Of a stretch of DNA of 64,000 nucleotides, positions 23,815-37,287 are shown in pieces; the stretch's first letter is position 1; each line of letters starts with the position of its first letter. This DNA is from Trichoplax sp. H2 (lineage: Eukaryota > Placozoa > Uniplacotomia > Trichoplacea): NCBI GenBank assembly GCA_003344405.1, contig NOWV01000007.1, positions 248,001 to 312,000 of the forward strand, written 5' to 3'. Below the pieces are notes generated by a model, which was not told the origin of the DNA, did not search any database, and saw nothing but the letters and a program-made list of their open reading frames with translations. Position numbers and translations under genes: made by a program.

Positions 23815-26800
23815 TTAACTATGAAATTTCTTTTTAGGATGTATTGATATATGCACCGGTGAGCATAACTTAAGAATTCCATTCAACTGATATTTTGAAT
23901 TAGAGATACTAGAGTCAGGTTCAAGATCAAAGGCTCCATTTTCCAGGTAGGATTTCCAATCTGTTAGTTGCTTCTCAACATGATCAGCTTGATAAGTTAT
24001 CACTGGGCATATCTCAATATAGCCTACATCTATATGAATCGACATGAAGAATAGTTTATTACCGCTGTCACTATAACATTTTTACCAAGATAACATCGTT
24101 ACATTAAGCTCGTGTTACCTGACCAAGCAGAGTGTGATATCACAATTTTTGTAGATAAATGATAGCCAGTGCTACTGCAAGGATGGAAATCTGCCAATTT
24201 AGGGGTGAAGAGTTGCGTTCGGCGATCCGGAAAAGTAACCTTAATTTTATAAGTTGGAATAAATCTTAAAATTTTCAAACTAATCTGATGTTCTAAATCC
24301 AGAAGACGACACAATGTAAACTATTGAAATAATTACCAGTATTCGTATCACTGAAGGATCTGATACATTTTCAAAATTAATGTCGATGTTAATTGCCACA
24401 GGAAGTCTAGCAGTAAAACGATATACATTGTCAGTTTTATCTTTCGGCTCATTAACTATAGCTGTTACACGTTGGATTAGGGAATCTTCATTAATCTTTG
24501 ATCCATCTTCTTCTAAAAGACTGGTATTATCACCAAAGTGAGGAAAAGAATAGCTGAAAATGATATTCATTATTTTAGAGCTTATGTCTTGTAGACGTCT
24601 TGCCACTTCAGATAGTTCAGTTATATTATCTATTCGAAATATGTCCATTTGCCCTCCGAAATCTTTAGATTTTGTACAGATGCCAAGTAATGACTGTATA
24701 AGCTGATTCAATGGCAGGCCCATTGAACAAAGAAAGCTAAAAATGAACATTCGAAAAATAAATATACAGAGTAAGGTCCATCTAATTAGATGTTGATTGT
24801 GTTGATCCTAAAATAGGCTTAAATTACCTTTCTAAACCGATGATCCTTTCCTTGAAATACAATATAGGTCTATCACAGAAATTAAAAACATAATTTTAAA
24901 ACACTTCTATTTTATCATTCACTCTCTACTCTTTTCTATAAGTATTTTTAACCTTTCTAAACTTCTTATCTGATCAGTGAAAGCACCAATAGACCTACAA
25001 ATTAAATCAATGTTAACATGTATCATGAAATTTATTATTAAAACAGGTTCTATGCATGTCAAAGATTAACATATATGATATAACTAAAGCAGCAGCATAG
25101 AAGCACAATTCAAGAAAAATCGTACTCTCTTCCAATATTAGCTCCGAGCTTTATTCGAATTAATAAGAGGACCAGAATTGCATGAGCTAAAGCTCTTAAT
25201 TGCCTTAGCAATGCTGATTTCTCTATATTAAGGCCAGTAAATAGGTGTTCCATTCGATAAGAATATTCTAAAATCTATAAACAAAGCAAATTGATGATCA
25301 CAAAATGTTAGTAATTTTTCCGAAAGCAATAGAGTTACTTAATGTACCCTAATGAATGTGTTCATATGCAATTAAGAAATTATCAAACAAACAGTTTACC
25401 TGAAGAGTGGCTGACCAGCATGATGGTTCAATACGTGATGCAAGCTGATCTGAGCCTATCCAAATGTCATCTTCCTTTATCTAATATATAATTATAATTG
25501 AATTTATCAAAGGCTTGTAATAGAATTACGAAAGCAAACCAAACAAGTTGAGTCTGCATACATATATATGCATACAACATATACATATATACATTAAAAG
25601 TTATTTACCCGCGCCCACAATAACTGGCATTCTGTATACAAGGATAAACATTTAGCAATTCCTGCTAATTTTTTGTCAAGTTCCTGAATGCGACATAAGT
25701 CTCTGATACAAAGAAAATATTAGATTCGATAAGTCCTTTTATATTTTATCTATCTACTTTCACTAATGACTGACATACAAACCTAAGTAAGAATTTTAAA
25801 ACTTTTTTCTCTTTGTTCACTGATGATACAGAATTCATCTTAGTTATTGTCATTTTTAAGAATTTGTGAGTATCAAAGTCTAAATAGAAAGCAAATTGAC
25901 ATCTATTAAATTCGATATAACTCTAAATAGTAGAATACTACTGACTTCATACCTCCATTTGTATTTTGAAAATCCTTTGTTCTAATTCCAAGCTAATTTT
26001 AAATGCAATCATTAGCTTCGTACTATAATAACTCTAACAGTATTTTCTATTTACAAACCTTTAAAACAGGGACCAAATCAGGATATTTGTCTTTTAGATA
26101 TGAATAATGTTTGAAAAGAAACTGGGGAAAATAATTTACTAACAGGGGGTAAGATGTTGATGCGCTAAAAATAAATATAGCAATACCAATATCTAATGAT
26201 ATTTGTTAAGATTTACAGATCCTCTGTGATAGAACGTTCTTTATAGTAAAATACAGCTTTTCTACAAAAGAAGTTAATGGTTTATACTATAGTATTTTAA
26301 AGGATACGAGATGGATCAGAGATATCCGCTTCAGACGTAGCAAAGTAGGGATGCAATGATAGTAAATCGGTTATAAAGGACATAATAAGGTATCCATGAT
26401 CTTTGCCTAAATCCTTCAAGCACCTAAGAATATTTGAATGAGATTACAAATTTGATAATAATATCTTTTTGATTATCACAGTAGAACATACTCCCAAATA
26501 GATAACTGATCTTCTCTGTACTGATGTAAGTTTCTAATCAATGCCTGAACGCCAAACTGCAATGGCGGAACAGTTGCAAAATGTAGTGAACGTAGTAAAA
26601 TCCTTAAAGCATTGCGTATTTCCGTTGATCGATCCTAAATTAGAAGAGTAAAAATATTATTAATTATTTAAAGTATCATCTTAAAATAATACATACAACC
26701 GTAAAACCAAAATGTATTTTACAACCTTTAATAGATCAAGTACAATATTTAGTTGATCATCGCGAAGAGTTATTTTGTGAGCTAATCTTTTCAAACAATG

Positions 26801-29800
26801 AATTGCTGCCAGCCTAAAATGTTATTACATCAAAGTGTCATCGATTCATAACTATTTTTATATCCTAGGGTTTGTTAAATCACAGAACATTAATCGCATA
26901 AATTTACAGACCTAACACTCTCAATTTCATCATTTAACATATCCACAATGAAATCGGTTAACAGATGAGCAAATGGTTCATATCTTTGGCCAAGTAGACA
27001 CATTGACTCCACAGTAACAATTCGAACCTCTGAAAGAAGAATGAAAATTTTAAAGATTTTGATTACGCACTAAAATTAAATAGTATAATGTAAAAAATAG
27101 TTAAAAACTACATTATAATATAATTAATATATAATTACCCATAAATTCATCTTCGAGACCATGTACAAAAGCCCCACAGGCTCCACTTTCCATTAGATTG
27201 ACGTCGTCGACTGTAAGTTCAGGCTATAAAACGTAAAGTAAATCGCGTTTAATTCGAGATCACGAATTGTACAATAATAAAGTACTTTGTTGCAACTATA
27301 GTTGAAGCAAGATATTCCATCTGCTGCACCTTAGGAGCATCCTTCTTCCAAACTCTTCCACTAGACCAACTAACAGCTGATTCTCCAGCCTTTACTCTCT
27401 CAATTTTCTTTTCGTGGTCACTTTTACGTTTCTAAAAGAATGACACGTTAATTTACTAAATTCATATAGTAAGATCTGGTGCCTTCAAGGCTTAGATATG
27501 TACCTGCAGATGAGACATGATTTTTTTATCCAATGTTTGCTCTAAATATTTGAAGCTAACTGGATGGAAAATACCCTAGATTGTATAAAAATATGAGTTA
27601 TTGGGCAATGTAATACTGCATATCAAAACACTATAACACAAAGTATAGTTATACCAAGAGTTTAGCGGCTTCAACTCTCACTTTCATCGATAAATCGGTC
27701 ATCTATACGCATATAAACAGTTCAGAAAATAATTAAGACTGGACGTAATCATTAGCTAAAAGCTATCATTTCATGATAGTTTGTTACCATGCCACAGATT
27801 TTAATAAAGCCTTCGTCAGCTAGTTTGTTCTCCTCTCCTGACAATAGCGATTTATAGAAGCTATTATATCAAAGTTTATTCATTAGTAAGGGATACCCTC
27901 AGTATTTACTAAATTGCATGTAATATTATTGATTTCTAACCTGTCGCTATATTCCATACTTATGGCCCATATCATCTTCATAGCATTAATTCGAACATCT
28001 TCATAATCATCTTTAATAGATTGAACGGCCTATTCCAAAAAAACAGTATACGGTTATGAACCATCTTCTTTTAATAAAGTTGCTCATAACTGCAAAAGAT
28101 TGCTTTACAGAACTAACCCTGTCATAGCTTGGTAATTCCAATTTTATGCCTCTACTGTGTAAAGTTAGCTAAACAGTAAACAAAAACAAGTTCTATTAAA
28201 TTAGGTTCATGCACAGTTCCATAAAGGTATCAGTAACAAACCATGCTTTGCAGGGCGCTAGTTCTAACACGAGAATCACGATCTTCGATATATCGACTAA
28301 CCAATTGATGAATACCAACAACGTTCTGTGTAAATAAACGATTATAATTAATGTAGATGCATTAACTTTAAATTAGCACTAATTGTATCATTGAATATAA
28401 GTCTATTTCCTCACCGTAACAACGGGCACAGAACGAAAATTACTGCTAGATTCGCTGGAATTTAGCTTTAATGTACTTGCAGGACTTAGCCATCCAATTA
28501 ACTTCAAAGATTGACATCGGACAAGATGATGGTGATCATCAAGCAACTACGTTAAATTTCAAAAAAACTGTTGCTTAAAATCCTATATTATATCAGTAAC
28601 ATTACATATATAAGCCAATTCTTATCATGACAGTAATTACTGCAGCTTTTAGCATGCTAATTTAATTAAAAATCATTATTACAACACAGCGTATCGTATG
28701 CGCTAACTAAGATCGAATAAATGCTGTTTCGTATTACTGTTGAACTCTTCTGTATCAGCAAGATTATATAACTAATTTTTTTTGGTAGTATATTTAAAAT
28801 AATGCCGCAAGTAAACTTGAAAAGTACATTATTCAGGTTTTATTCAGTAGTGTATTTTTGTGAAATATAAATGCTAGCAGTATTGTGCAGCATCTGATCA
28901 GAATATAAAAAAATACAAGATTGTAAAATTAGACAAAATATAATAGTTCAATTGACTTACGTCGATCGCAGCTTCCAGGACGTGCGCACAAATATCATTC
29001 TAAATGGTTAGCGATACAATTCTTAATATTAATGGAACATATCAACATCATTAGACATACATATTAATCGTTGATATATAGCATCCTGGTAGGTAGATAC
29101 GCATATTCCTTTCTTCCTGGAATTTTAACTTACGTCATTTATATGTCTTTGCGTAATGGATAGGAGAGATTTTAATAATTGCGATTTAACCATATTCGCC
29201 ACTAAAGGAACAGTGCAAGTAACAGTTTAAAAATTAATTGTAGATTAACCAGAATAGTAGTGTATGCGACTGTTAGTATAGTATGCAGAGACCTAAGCTA
29301 GTACAGTACATTGAAGTTTTTATGGTATCTTAATTGAGCATGAAGCTATCGCTAACACAACGGTATAATACAGTTTATGCAATCTTTTCCATTAGGTAGT
29401 ACAGTATTGTGTGCATTGAAATTGCTAAAGTGATCAAATAATCTACTGGACTAGGCACTGAAAATAATTGTATGACTGTCTATTTCTATGGAAATACATT
29501 TCATTAATTCTACACTTTGATTTCATTGATAAAGATCATTAAAAGCATCATTGATTCAATCTAAAAATAATAGGCCTATTTGTGAGATAAAATCTAAGAT
29601 GTGGTTGCAATGCAATCGGTGTACTCATCAATCTGTAAAGGTAGCTCAATAAATTTACACAAGTAGGCATAACAAGCATATCAACGTTAAAATATCATTT
29701 TATCCAACTCTCAAGTTTTGTTGCTGATATTCGTTAATCCTACATGTCTATCACACTGCTACTTGATTCTTTGATAGTAATCACATGGAGTTGAAATAGC

Positions 29801-30473
29801 AAGCTATCCTTTACATGTTATAAAGCTATTGATCAAGTAGGATACTGTCAATACAGAAGAGTGACTCCTCGTTTAAGTTGATTTGTATCATCGAACAGAC
29901 GGTCTATTTCAACGATACTCTTTTCTTTCGGATAATCCACTTGATTTTGACCAAGTAGGTCAAAAGAGATGAATCATGTACAAGTATAGATGGATTTATA
30001 GCGCAATATGGTTATAGAGTCTACAACTGCTGTGTCAAGTTGCATTGTTAGCCATACTTTACTGTACCTTCATTCTTGAGCAAGGTGGTTAATCCATTGA
30101 TCAAAGGCATGGTATTGATGAAAGAATAATTTGTTGCGACATTAGTTAGTAATGAAATAATTTTAGCTCTAACAACAGCATCAGGTTCTTTGGAATAGCG
30201 TTCAATTAATTTGTTGATAACTTTCTCCATATCACAATTCGTGATATAAGGCAGTTTATTACTAAATTCCAATAGAAATTGAAGGACATTAAGAGAATTC
30301 CATGAGTCAGGGATATCGAATGTATTGATCGAATCGGTATCCAGTTTAGAGCGTTTTCTCGATCTTACTCTTAATGGTGTCCGTACAGTCTCTTGACGTA
30401 TAGTAAGAGTAACAGAAGACGATGCCATAGTAGCATCATTTTTACGTGCCCTTTTTCTACCAGCACCAGACAT
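23815..30473 (-). CDS. INTS4: Integrator complex subunit 4
   Basis: Scaffold of the Integrator cleavage module with INTS9 and INTS11, which cuts nascent snRNA and paused transcripts (known from the family). I resolve 26 exons: 30068-30473, 29134-29201, 28961-28999, 28415-28546, 28242-28325, 28118-28168, 27941-28029, 27788-27860, 27655-27702, 27504-27575, 27330-27431, 27139-27223, 26912-27029, 26726-26813, 26492-26634, 26308-26423, 26059-26192, 25953-25992, 25783-25879, 25609-25702, 25400-25480, 25126-25274, 24923-24994, 24337-24736, 24119-24284, 23815-24029. Phases agree throughout, about 1053 residues (human 963). Landmarks: HEAT repeats with EDRDSRVRTSALQSM, KYLEQTLDKKIMSHLQ, ESGACGAFVHGLEDEF, and the C-terminal beta domain with KVTFPDRR and KLADFHP. 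Start taken at MSGAGRKRARK, a basic N-terminus. The exon 24/25 junction is the least certain. Confidence 0.94.
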
Positions 30474-32792
30474 GTTGAATATTGCAATCGATGCCAATAA
30501 CTTCTTTATTCCATGGACGTTGCTGTGGCAATGAGCTGGCTTTGAGCTTGTAGGACTTGCCTAAGACGTACAGTATGAGGGGGGGCACCCATACGCTATC
30601 TAGTATAGAAGCTTTTTGGCCGTCAGTTGGTAGGATGAAATGGGTCTCACTAGAGATCCCCTCTAAGGGTCTCTAGGTCTCACTAGTGGGTTCGGAACGG
30701 CCTGGGATGATGATTGGACTGGACTGGACCGGACTGGACTGGACTGGACTGGACTGGATCATTACCATGTTGGGATAGTACCGGTACCGGTGGCTGTGAC
30801 GTATCTCCCAGCACTTGCATCACAGTTCGTCACCAGCGTAGTCATGTCTACGCCACTGTAATTCCTCGCTAGTCAACTTGGCCATTCCTACCGAGAAATT
30901 GCAATGCTTTCTGCTGTTTATTTGCCTTCAAATGTCTACATGGTTTGCCTAACTCACGCTCTATCCAATGAGAAAGAGGAAGTTATGGGCTTATTGGTCG
31001 GAGAGGTAATATATTCTAGATCCAAGTTAAAGAATTGAACCGCTAAATGGCTAAATGATGTGATGATGACGTGATACTGCAGTATATAGTCATACTGTAC
31101 TAGCAAAACTCCGATAGTTGTAAAATAGTCATACTAAATCGATTCAAACGGTTATTCAACAACTACGTTTATACGCGAATTTTTCATCAAAACTTCGTAA
31201 AATTGATACTGAAACAGCGACCTAGACGATATTTGAACAGCTTTTGTAGCAGCACTTTTCCAAAATATCCTACCTCATACTGTAGTACACCATTGCATGG
31301 AATAGTCAATCCTCACTTTCGACATTTCAACATGATATAAAGTTCTACTGTATAGATCTTATGGTTCTGCAATCGACCAACATCATTACTAATCTGCGCA
31401 TATTGATATGTAACTGATACTCGTATATCAAGCTATACTGTACATTCAGAACAACTTGATTAATTTACCTTAACTGCAAGATGAATAATAATATACTGTA
31501 CTGTACGAGTCTAGGTAGTCACATTAAGTTACTTCTTAACAACTGCAAAAATAGGTATCATCACGTCATATTTCATTTGTACTGTATGTGTATATCATCT
31601 ACCATATTGCGTCTTAGTAGCAATTAAAACAATCATCATACAGTATAAGCTAATATCGCTAACAGTTAACTTGTGCTGTATTGGTAATGCCATAAATGAT
31701 ATATTTATTATGAATTGATTAACTATATTATAGGTCAACGAAAACAACGTGGCCCATATTAGTGCTGCGTTAATGTTGATCAGATCGGATAAAAGAAGTG
31801 ATAGAGTGGAGATCTCACCAGAACAGTTAACATCAGCTTCCATTGAAGTGGAGATATCCAACAGTAAATGTGTTGATACTATATGTGGAATACGTTCGGA
31901 GTCAAGACGCAGTAAATTGTACTCTACTAGACCTACATGAAAGCCCGGCATTACTGTTATTATACGCCAATAAATAGTTTTTCGATATGTCAATAAGTGC
32001 AGCAAACGAATTCCCTGGTATTTGTTGTTAGCTAACTATGAAAGATTTGATAGTATTCTGTTGAGATATTAACAGATCATAGGTTAAAACAATTAAACTA
32101 TTCGTTAAAGAAATAATTTACTTCATAGTAAAGTTCTACTAATCTTCTAGATAGCAAAACTAGATCAATAAAAAGAAACGATGCTCTTTAGCCTGAAAGT
32201 ACTAGTGTATTTACTAAGAGTTATTAGCTACTGTATTACGTTTTATGCTACTTCTGATATCAACTCACAAAGATTACAATTTCAATTGCTACTATACAAA
32301 TCGAACGTTCCTTAACTTATTAATACCGACTTGCTTATACTCTCAATCGCCCACTACGAATTGTTGGATGGTATCATTCTCATCCACATATCACAGTTTG
32401 GCCATCTCATGTAGGTAAGATTGTACTGTTGATTATATATATACTTTCACAATATCAATATATACAAGAGAATAATCAATACTGTACATGCTGTAAGAAA
32501 TACGCCTACTATGAGTACTATCTAAGTATTTCACTTGAAGAAATCGCCTACACTAGCCGTATTGAAAGTGATAGAATTGTTGATCTACTTGAACACTCTC
32601 TGGTATTAACTTAAAATTGCTAAGTAGTAACAGATATCTTGATCGTCATTGCCGTACTTTATTGTTTTCGAGTTATTCTAAAGTAATCATAATTTCTTAG
32701 TAATATATTATATATATATAAACCTTGGGTTCTATACTAATATTCCAGCAAAAATTGTACGTGTAACATTGCTTTTAATTATTGCATTTCAG
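30474..32792. other. INTS4 upstream region and unresolved coding-like stretches
   Basis: It starts with the INTS4 promoter side, including a (GGACT)9 array at 30716-30760. Two stretches look partly coding: 31731-31940, open on both strands, with a splice-like AG and GT on the plus strand that could feed the gene at 32793; and 32500-32614, plus strand, containing ISLEEIAYTSRIESDR. I could not connect either with confidence. Confidence 0.45.
30716..30760. repeat. (GGACT)9 pentanucleotide array
   Basis: Nine consecutive 5-bp units, mostly GGACT with one GGACC and a final GGATC, about 245 bp upstream of the INTS4 start codon. It is markedly more GC-rich than its surroundings. Confidence 0.95.
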
Positions 32793-33935
32793 ATGTTAGG
32801 ACACAGGCCATGTATCAAATGATGGATAAAAATTTCATTGGATTAATATTTTCCGTTTTCAATGAAGACTCGAATAAGGTTTATATGAGCATGCTTAACT
32901 AGCGGGTCTATCTGAATTGTAGTCCTTACTATAATTAAATAGTTATAATCATCCTATTGTGAAAAGGTACCACTGTAATAGTTATAGAGCACATTCGTTG
33001 TAGGTTTATATATTTATACAGCTCCACCCTATTATAGATGACCATTATAATAAAGGCATACTGCATTTTTTAAATAATGACGTTGCTTATTATATACTTC
33101 AGAATGGAAGAATTCAAGTTACATGCTTCCAATCAACTGATTACGATAATAGTAGGTATGTAGCATAAACAAATGTTAACATCTGGTAAATCTTAGTCAA
33201 ACTTTACAAATGCTATTTTAAAAGGATAAAGTTATGCATTTTTTGAACATATTACTTTTCTAGAATCGCCAATTGATAGTATTCAATTTACGTAACATTA
33301 TTCTGTATGTTTTTACTAGCTCTTCTGCTGTAAAGATCAAATTACACATCACACCAGCGAATGAATTAGGAATTGTGACGTTAAATTCTCTTTCAAATTT
33401 ACTACGCATTTTAACTGAGGTGCATTTCGTTTATATCAATTTGACGTCAAATCGAAATTCTTATAATTTATCCACTTATTAATACATAACAGGAAGAGAA
33501 AACGGCGTACCGTGACAAAGCAGGGTATGGCAGATCATGCTCTAACTACTTTATGAAAATCTATGCTAGCTTCTTATTTTACTGTTACTTTACAGAACTA
33601 AAAGCCAGGATATTCTTACAGTCTTGCACAACGGCTCAGGTAATATACTACTAAAAGCAAGTATTATCATAAATTGTACTAAAACTAATGCATAAATCCA
33701 GACTGATCAATTTTTTACATTTGCAGTACACATGATATCTACATGCCACATTATGGATGTCCTTTGTGAACCTCTTATGAGAGGAATGCAATTAAAATTG
33801 CAACAAAATCAACAAATGATAGAAAATTTACGGGCACAGAAAGAGAAGTTACAACACAAATTGCAAACTACAGTTCCTCCTGTTATTCCGAGCTTTGATC
33901 AATCTAATAGCTCTATAAAATTTTCGAACATTTAA
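32793..33935 (+). CDS. Unidentified multi-exon gene, possibly XLF/NHEJ1-like (5' end missing)
   Basis: Six exons chain in consistent phase: 32793-32878, 33022-33151, 33280-33419, 33493-33524, 33596-33639 and 33727-33935, giving 212 residues plus unknown upstream exons. The first needs a phase-1 donor further left. The last exon has LCEPLMRGMQLKLQQ followed by a charged coil. This resembles the segment of XLF (NHEJ1) where the head domain passes into the coiled coil. An upstream LSNLLRIL also fits XLF loosely. The middle does not show the expected tryptophan/GLPF block, and the tail lacks a basic Ku-binding motif. The gene itself is likely real because of the phase agreement; the family assignment is weak inference. 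Confidence 0.5.
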
Positions 33936-34370
33936 TGAAATAGTTACTGTACTGTAAATATGATGTCTACAATCAGTCAATTATAATAATAGCGTATCAG
34001 CGGTTACAGAAATAATTTGTTATTGATTTATTACTTAACATAGTGTAATCGATGATTGTAATCTATAGCGATTACTTATATGTCAAATATGTAAAAATTT
34101 ATAATACAATGCTGCTATATTTCTTGTATCATGAACGATATTCGAACTAACTAATGATTATAATCTATTCGATTCTATTTTCATGATGGTGCAGCATTAT
34201 AGCCTAACACAAATTAGCCAGTTTTTTAGTCATTTATGTGCTATTTGTTAATTTAAGAAACCTTGGCAAATTCCAATCGTAGAATACTTGACCCCTTTCT
34301 GTACATGCCAACTTCAGTCTGATAACACAGTAACATTACATTAAAGTATTCAATTCTGGTATTGGACATA
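33936..34370. other. Intergenic, convergent 3' ends
   Basis: AT-rich spacer between the gene ending at 33935 (+) and CFAP300 ending at 34371 (-). Nothing else is visible. Confidence 0.6.
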
Positions 34371-36455
34371 TTAAAATGGACTACCTCCACTAACACAATA
34401 CCAAACCTTTACATAACGCTTAACTGGATCTATAACTGCGTAACAAAATGTCTGCTGTTGAGACTCTGCAGATGGAAATAGAGTGTTATCTTTCTCATCC
34501 TATTTAGAAACAGCAACAAATGACTTAAATTAATATGTATTACGTGTAATAACTCATACACATTTAATCATTTAATTGGCAAAATATAACGTCTGCTTAA
34601 ATCTGTAAAGGGTTATGTACAGAACGTACCTTGGCTGCCAAAAGATATACGAAGGAAGTAACAAATGGTTTCTTAGTGACCTTATCCTTTTGGACTCTAT
34701 AATTTTAATATGACAAACACAAAATTCTGACGGAAAATAACAGAACAGAAATTAACAAATAAAAACTACTTCAACTATTTTATACAAACAATACCTAACC
34801 CAAATTAAATGTGCCCGAATAAGGTTATGATTCAATATTAGAAAAAAAATTAACATTCTATCGCTATACTAGCGCTTACGTTAGCAAATCCTTATAAATA
34901 GATTTAGCTGTATCAAGGTAGGGCTGGATATCATCTTCATGCTAGATTGTGAATTTTCCAAAATTAGTAATCTTAGTAATAGCAGCTGAGCGACGACCTA
35001 AGGCAAAATCTATTCTGACATTGGCGGTAAAATATACCTGGCATATTGGCCCTCCAATCACAAGATGCTGAAATATTCGAAATAAGAATTCAGAACGTTC
35101 TTCCTTACTGAACAAATCGTAATGATCGGAATCTTCCATTAGTAACATCTACAAAAATGAATAGCGTACGAATGTTTAGAACCTTAATCGTCATATTTTC
35201 CGCCATTCTATTCATATTGAATTACTATTAATCACTTATCATTGATAAGTAAAAGTCTATACTTGAATAAAGTTACGCTATCTAAAGCATCAAGCATAAG
35301 AAACTACTAAGGTGACGGAATTAAAAACCTTTCGAAGTTCATCCGAAAGAATCAAATTCTCATAGTATTCATCGTAACACTGCACAATTTTGCCATTTTC
35401 ATGCACGATACCTAAGAATATTTAATCCAATATATATATCATATACGCGTACATATTTATATTCCTTGTAAATAATGAATATAAGGTATGCTTATGATCA
35501 ATAAATAGATAGAGTACTACCTTCTGAAAAAAGTTTATCAAAAAACTCAAGGCTAGTTAGGCTGCATAACATCTGTGTTATAGAAACTTTAGCAGGCGAT
35601 ATTCCTGTAGAATGTTAGATTACCTCGACTTTTAAATCTTGCAATTCAATAAAAATTTTAAATTATAGCCGTAAAAATGATTTATTTTGTAATAAATAAA
35701 CTTGCCTAAGGGTACCCAAGATCCTGACGATGAAAGTACCTTAGAGTGTAAGGATGATCAGTATGAAATATTTCGGTTAATTATATTTGCATATACGTTA
35801 AATCTACGCAATTCTATTGACAATACTAATTTAGTGAAAATAATTAGCGTAGCAATTTACTTTCAAATTGGTAATCACTTCAGGGCTATGAAAGAATGCC
35901 TAGCAAAAGTAAAGCATATTGTGAATCAATAGTCATCACTAAAATTATAAGCTTGTAAGATATGAATATCGTGCTGCGTTACTGAAATTATTTTTAAGAT
36001 TTTATGGCAATGAACCACTTAATGTATTATTGACCTACGTATTATATACCGTAAAAAAGTCTTGTTTCTGATATTGCTGGAATTGTTGATCGAAATTAAA
36101 TAAAGCTGTTTTCATTTGTTGATGCATTGACCTTAATATAGAAAGGGGGTTTACATTAATCTTCTTAAAATCAGCCACTTTAATCAGGAACACCTACATA
36201 TCATCTTCTATAAGCTGTGTATATGCCACGCGAGTATTATAGAACTACGTATCCTCATTTCTTAATTAATTTATTCTAGAATTAAGGCACTCAAAGGTTT
36301 TGAAATAACGTATTATTGCCTATGAATGATAAAGAGAACATTGCTAACCATTTTTGTAGCAGATCTTTAATGTTACGATTGGTGAGAAAATCAAATTCAT
36401 GCCCTTCAAGATATCTGAAAGTAAATTTTGGTTTGATATTGGATTGTTCTGCCAT
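34371..36455 (-). CDS. CFAP300: CFAP300, dynein-arm assembly factor
   Basis: Cytoplasmic factor needed to build outer and inner dynein arms of motile cilia (family role). Ten exons: 36349-36455, 36050-36131, 35861-35899, 35706-35739, 35521-35604, 35329-35411, 35038-35148, 34880-34941, 34630-34696, 34371-34499. Phases agree; 265 residues (human 267). Recognisable blocks: FTFRYLEG near the start, FNFDQQFQQYQKQDFF, AFFHSPEVITNLK, LLMEDSDHYDLFSKEERSEF with FQHLVIGGPICQ, and the C-terminal PSAESQQQTFCYAVIDPVKR. The exon 4 donor is GCAAGT, so that intron is GC-AG. The gene is head-to-head with CFAP410. Confidence 0.96.
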
Positions 36456-37287
36456 AGCTATAGTAGGGAGATAAGTAATAATTATAGAATTAATTAATTA
36501 CCAATATAATTAACTGAATGATAGCAGACTACATTTTAAATAATCAAAATCAATTACAAAATCAATTACATGTAACATGATTTACCAGATCGTAAGCTTC
36601 AGGTCTTTAGCTATCTTACTACAGATAATTTTAATTTTGGTTACGAGGAGAATTGATATCTAAAATGATCGTAGATTGTATTGGATTTTTGCAACCTTAA
36701 TGGTATATCCACATGAATTATTTGTTAACGATTGCAACGTTCCTGTTAATATTCTGCAAGTGTTGATATTCCGAACATAAATTCCCTCAATTAAGCAACA
36801 GGCGGACAGACACAAACGCAAGATATTACCCCTTTTGTATCATAGCAACCATGAGTGTTACAGACAGATAGCCATTTCAGTAAGCCTAGGGACTTTCTGA
36901 GCTGGTTGGCCTGTTGGTAATTGTATGTTTCTCACTTGTTTCAGTACTATTATTATAGAGAGGGAAAGACTACGCATACTAACTCTTTTATGCCCATTCA
37001 AATGCACCTATTTTCGTATAGTACCCTGTATCGGAGATCAGAATCACTTCAAATAATATAAATAATATAACGAATAACGGAAAAATAACGGTAAAGTAAT
37101 TCTATGAATAACCAATGATAATAGCCGCTACTTTAATAATAATATTACGAAATAGTTGACAGTCTTAATAGAGAACATTTACGGTGATTAAGCAAACACA
37201 ACTCCATCCATATATCCTTATCCCATTTTAAAAGTGATTCAATAAGGTGCGGCGAATCCCTAATAGATATACGTATTAGGGCGAAAT
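36456..37287. promoter_or_regulatory. Shared divergent promoter of CFAP300 and CFAP410
   Basis: An 832-bp interval separates two start codons that point away from each other, and both genes serve cilia. It contains two imperfect matches to the RFX X-box consensus GTNRCC(0-3)RGYAAC: GTTAACGATTGCAAC at 36724-36738 and GTATCATAGCAAC at 36837-36849, each with two mismatches. Motifs this loose occur by chance, so regulation by RFX is inference. Confidence 0.45.

Noticed and set aside
31595-32005. 136-codon minus-strand frame
   Set aside because: Only part of it looks coding, the other strand is equally open there, and no family match or splice chain supports it.
35702-35932. 76-codon plus-strand frame with an acidic N-terminus
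   Set aside because: It is the antisense of CFAP300 exons 3 and 4, which match the family closely on the minus strand.
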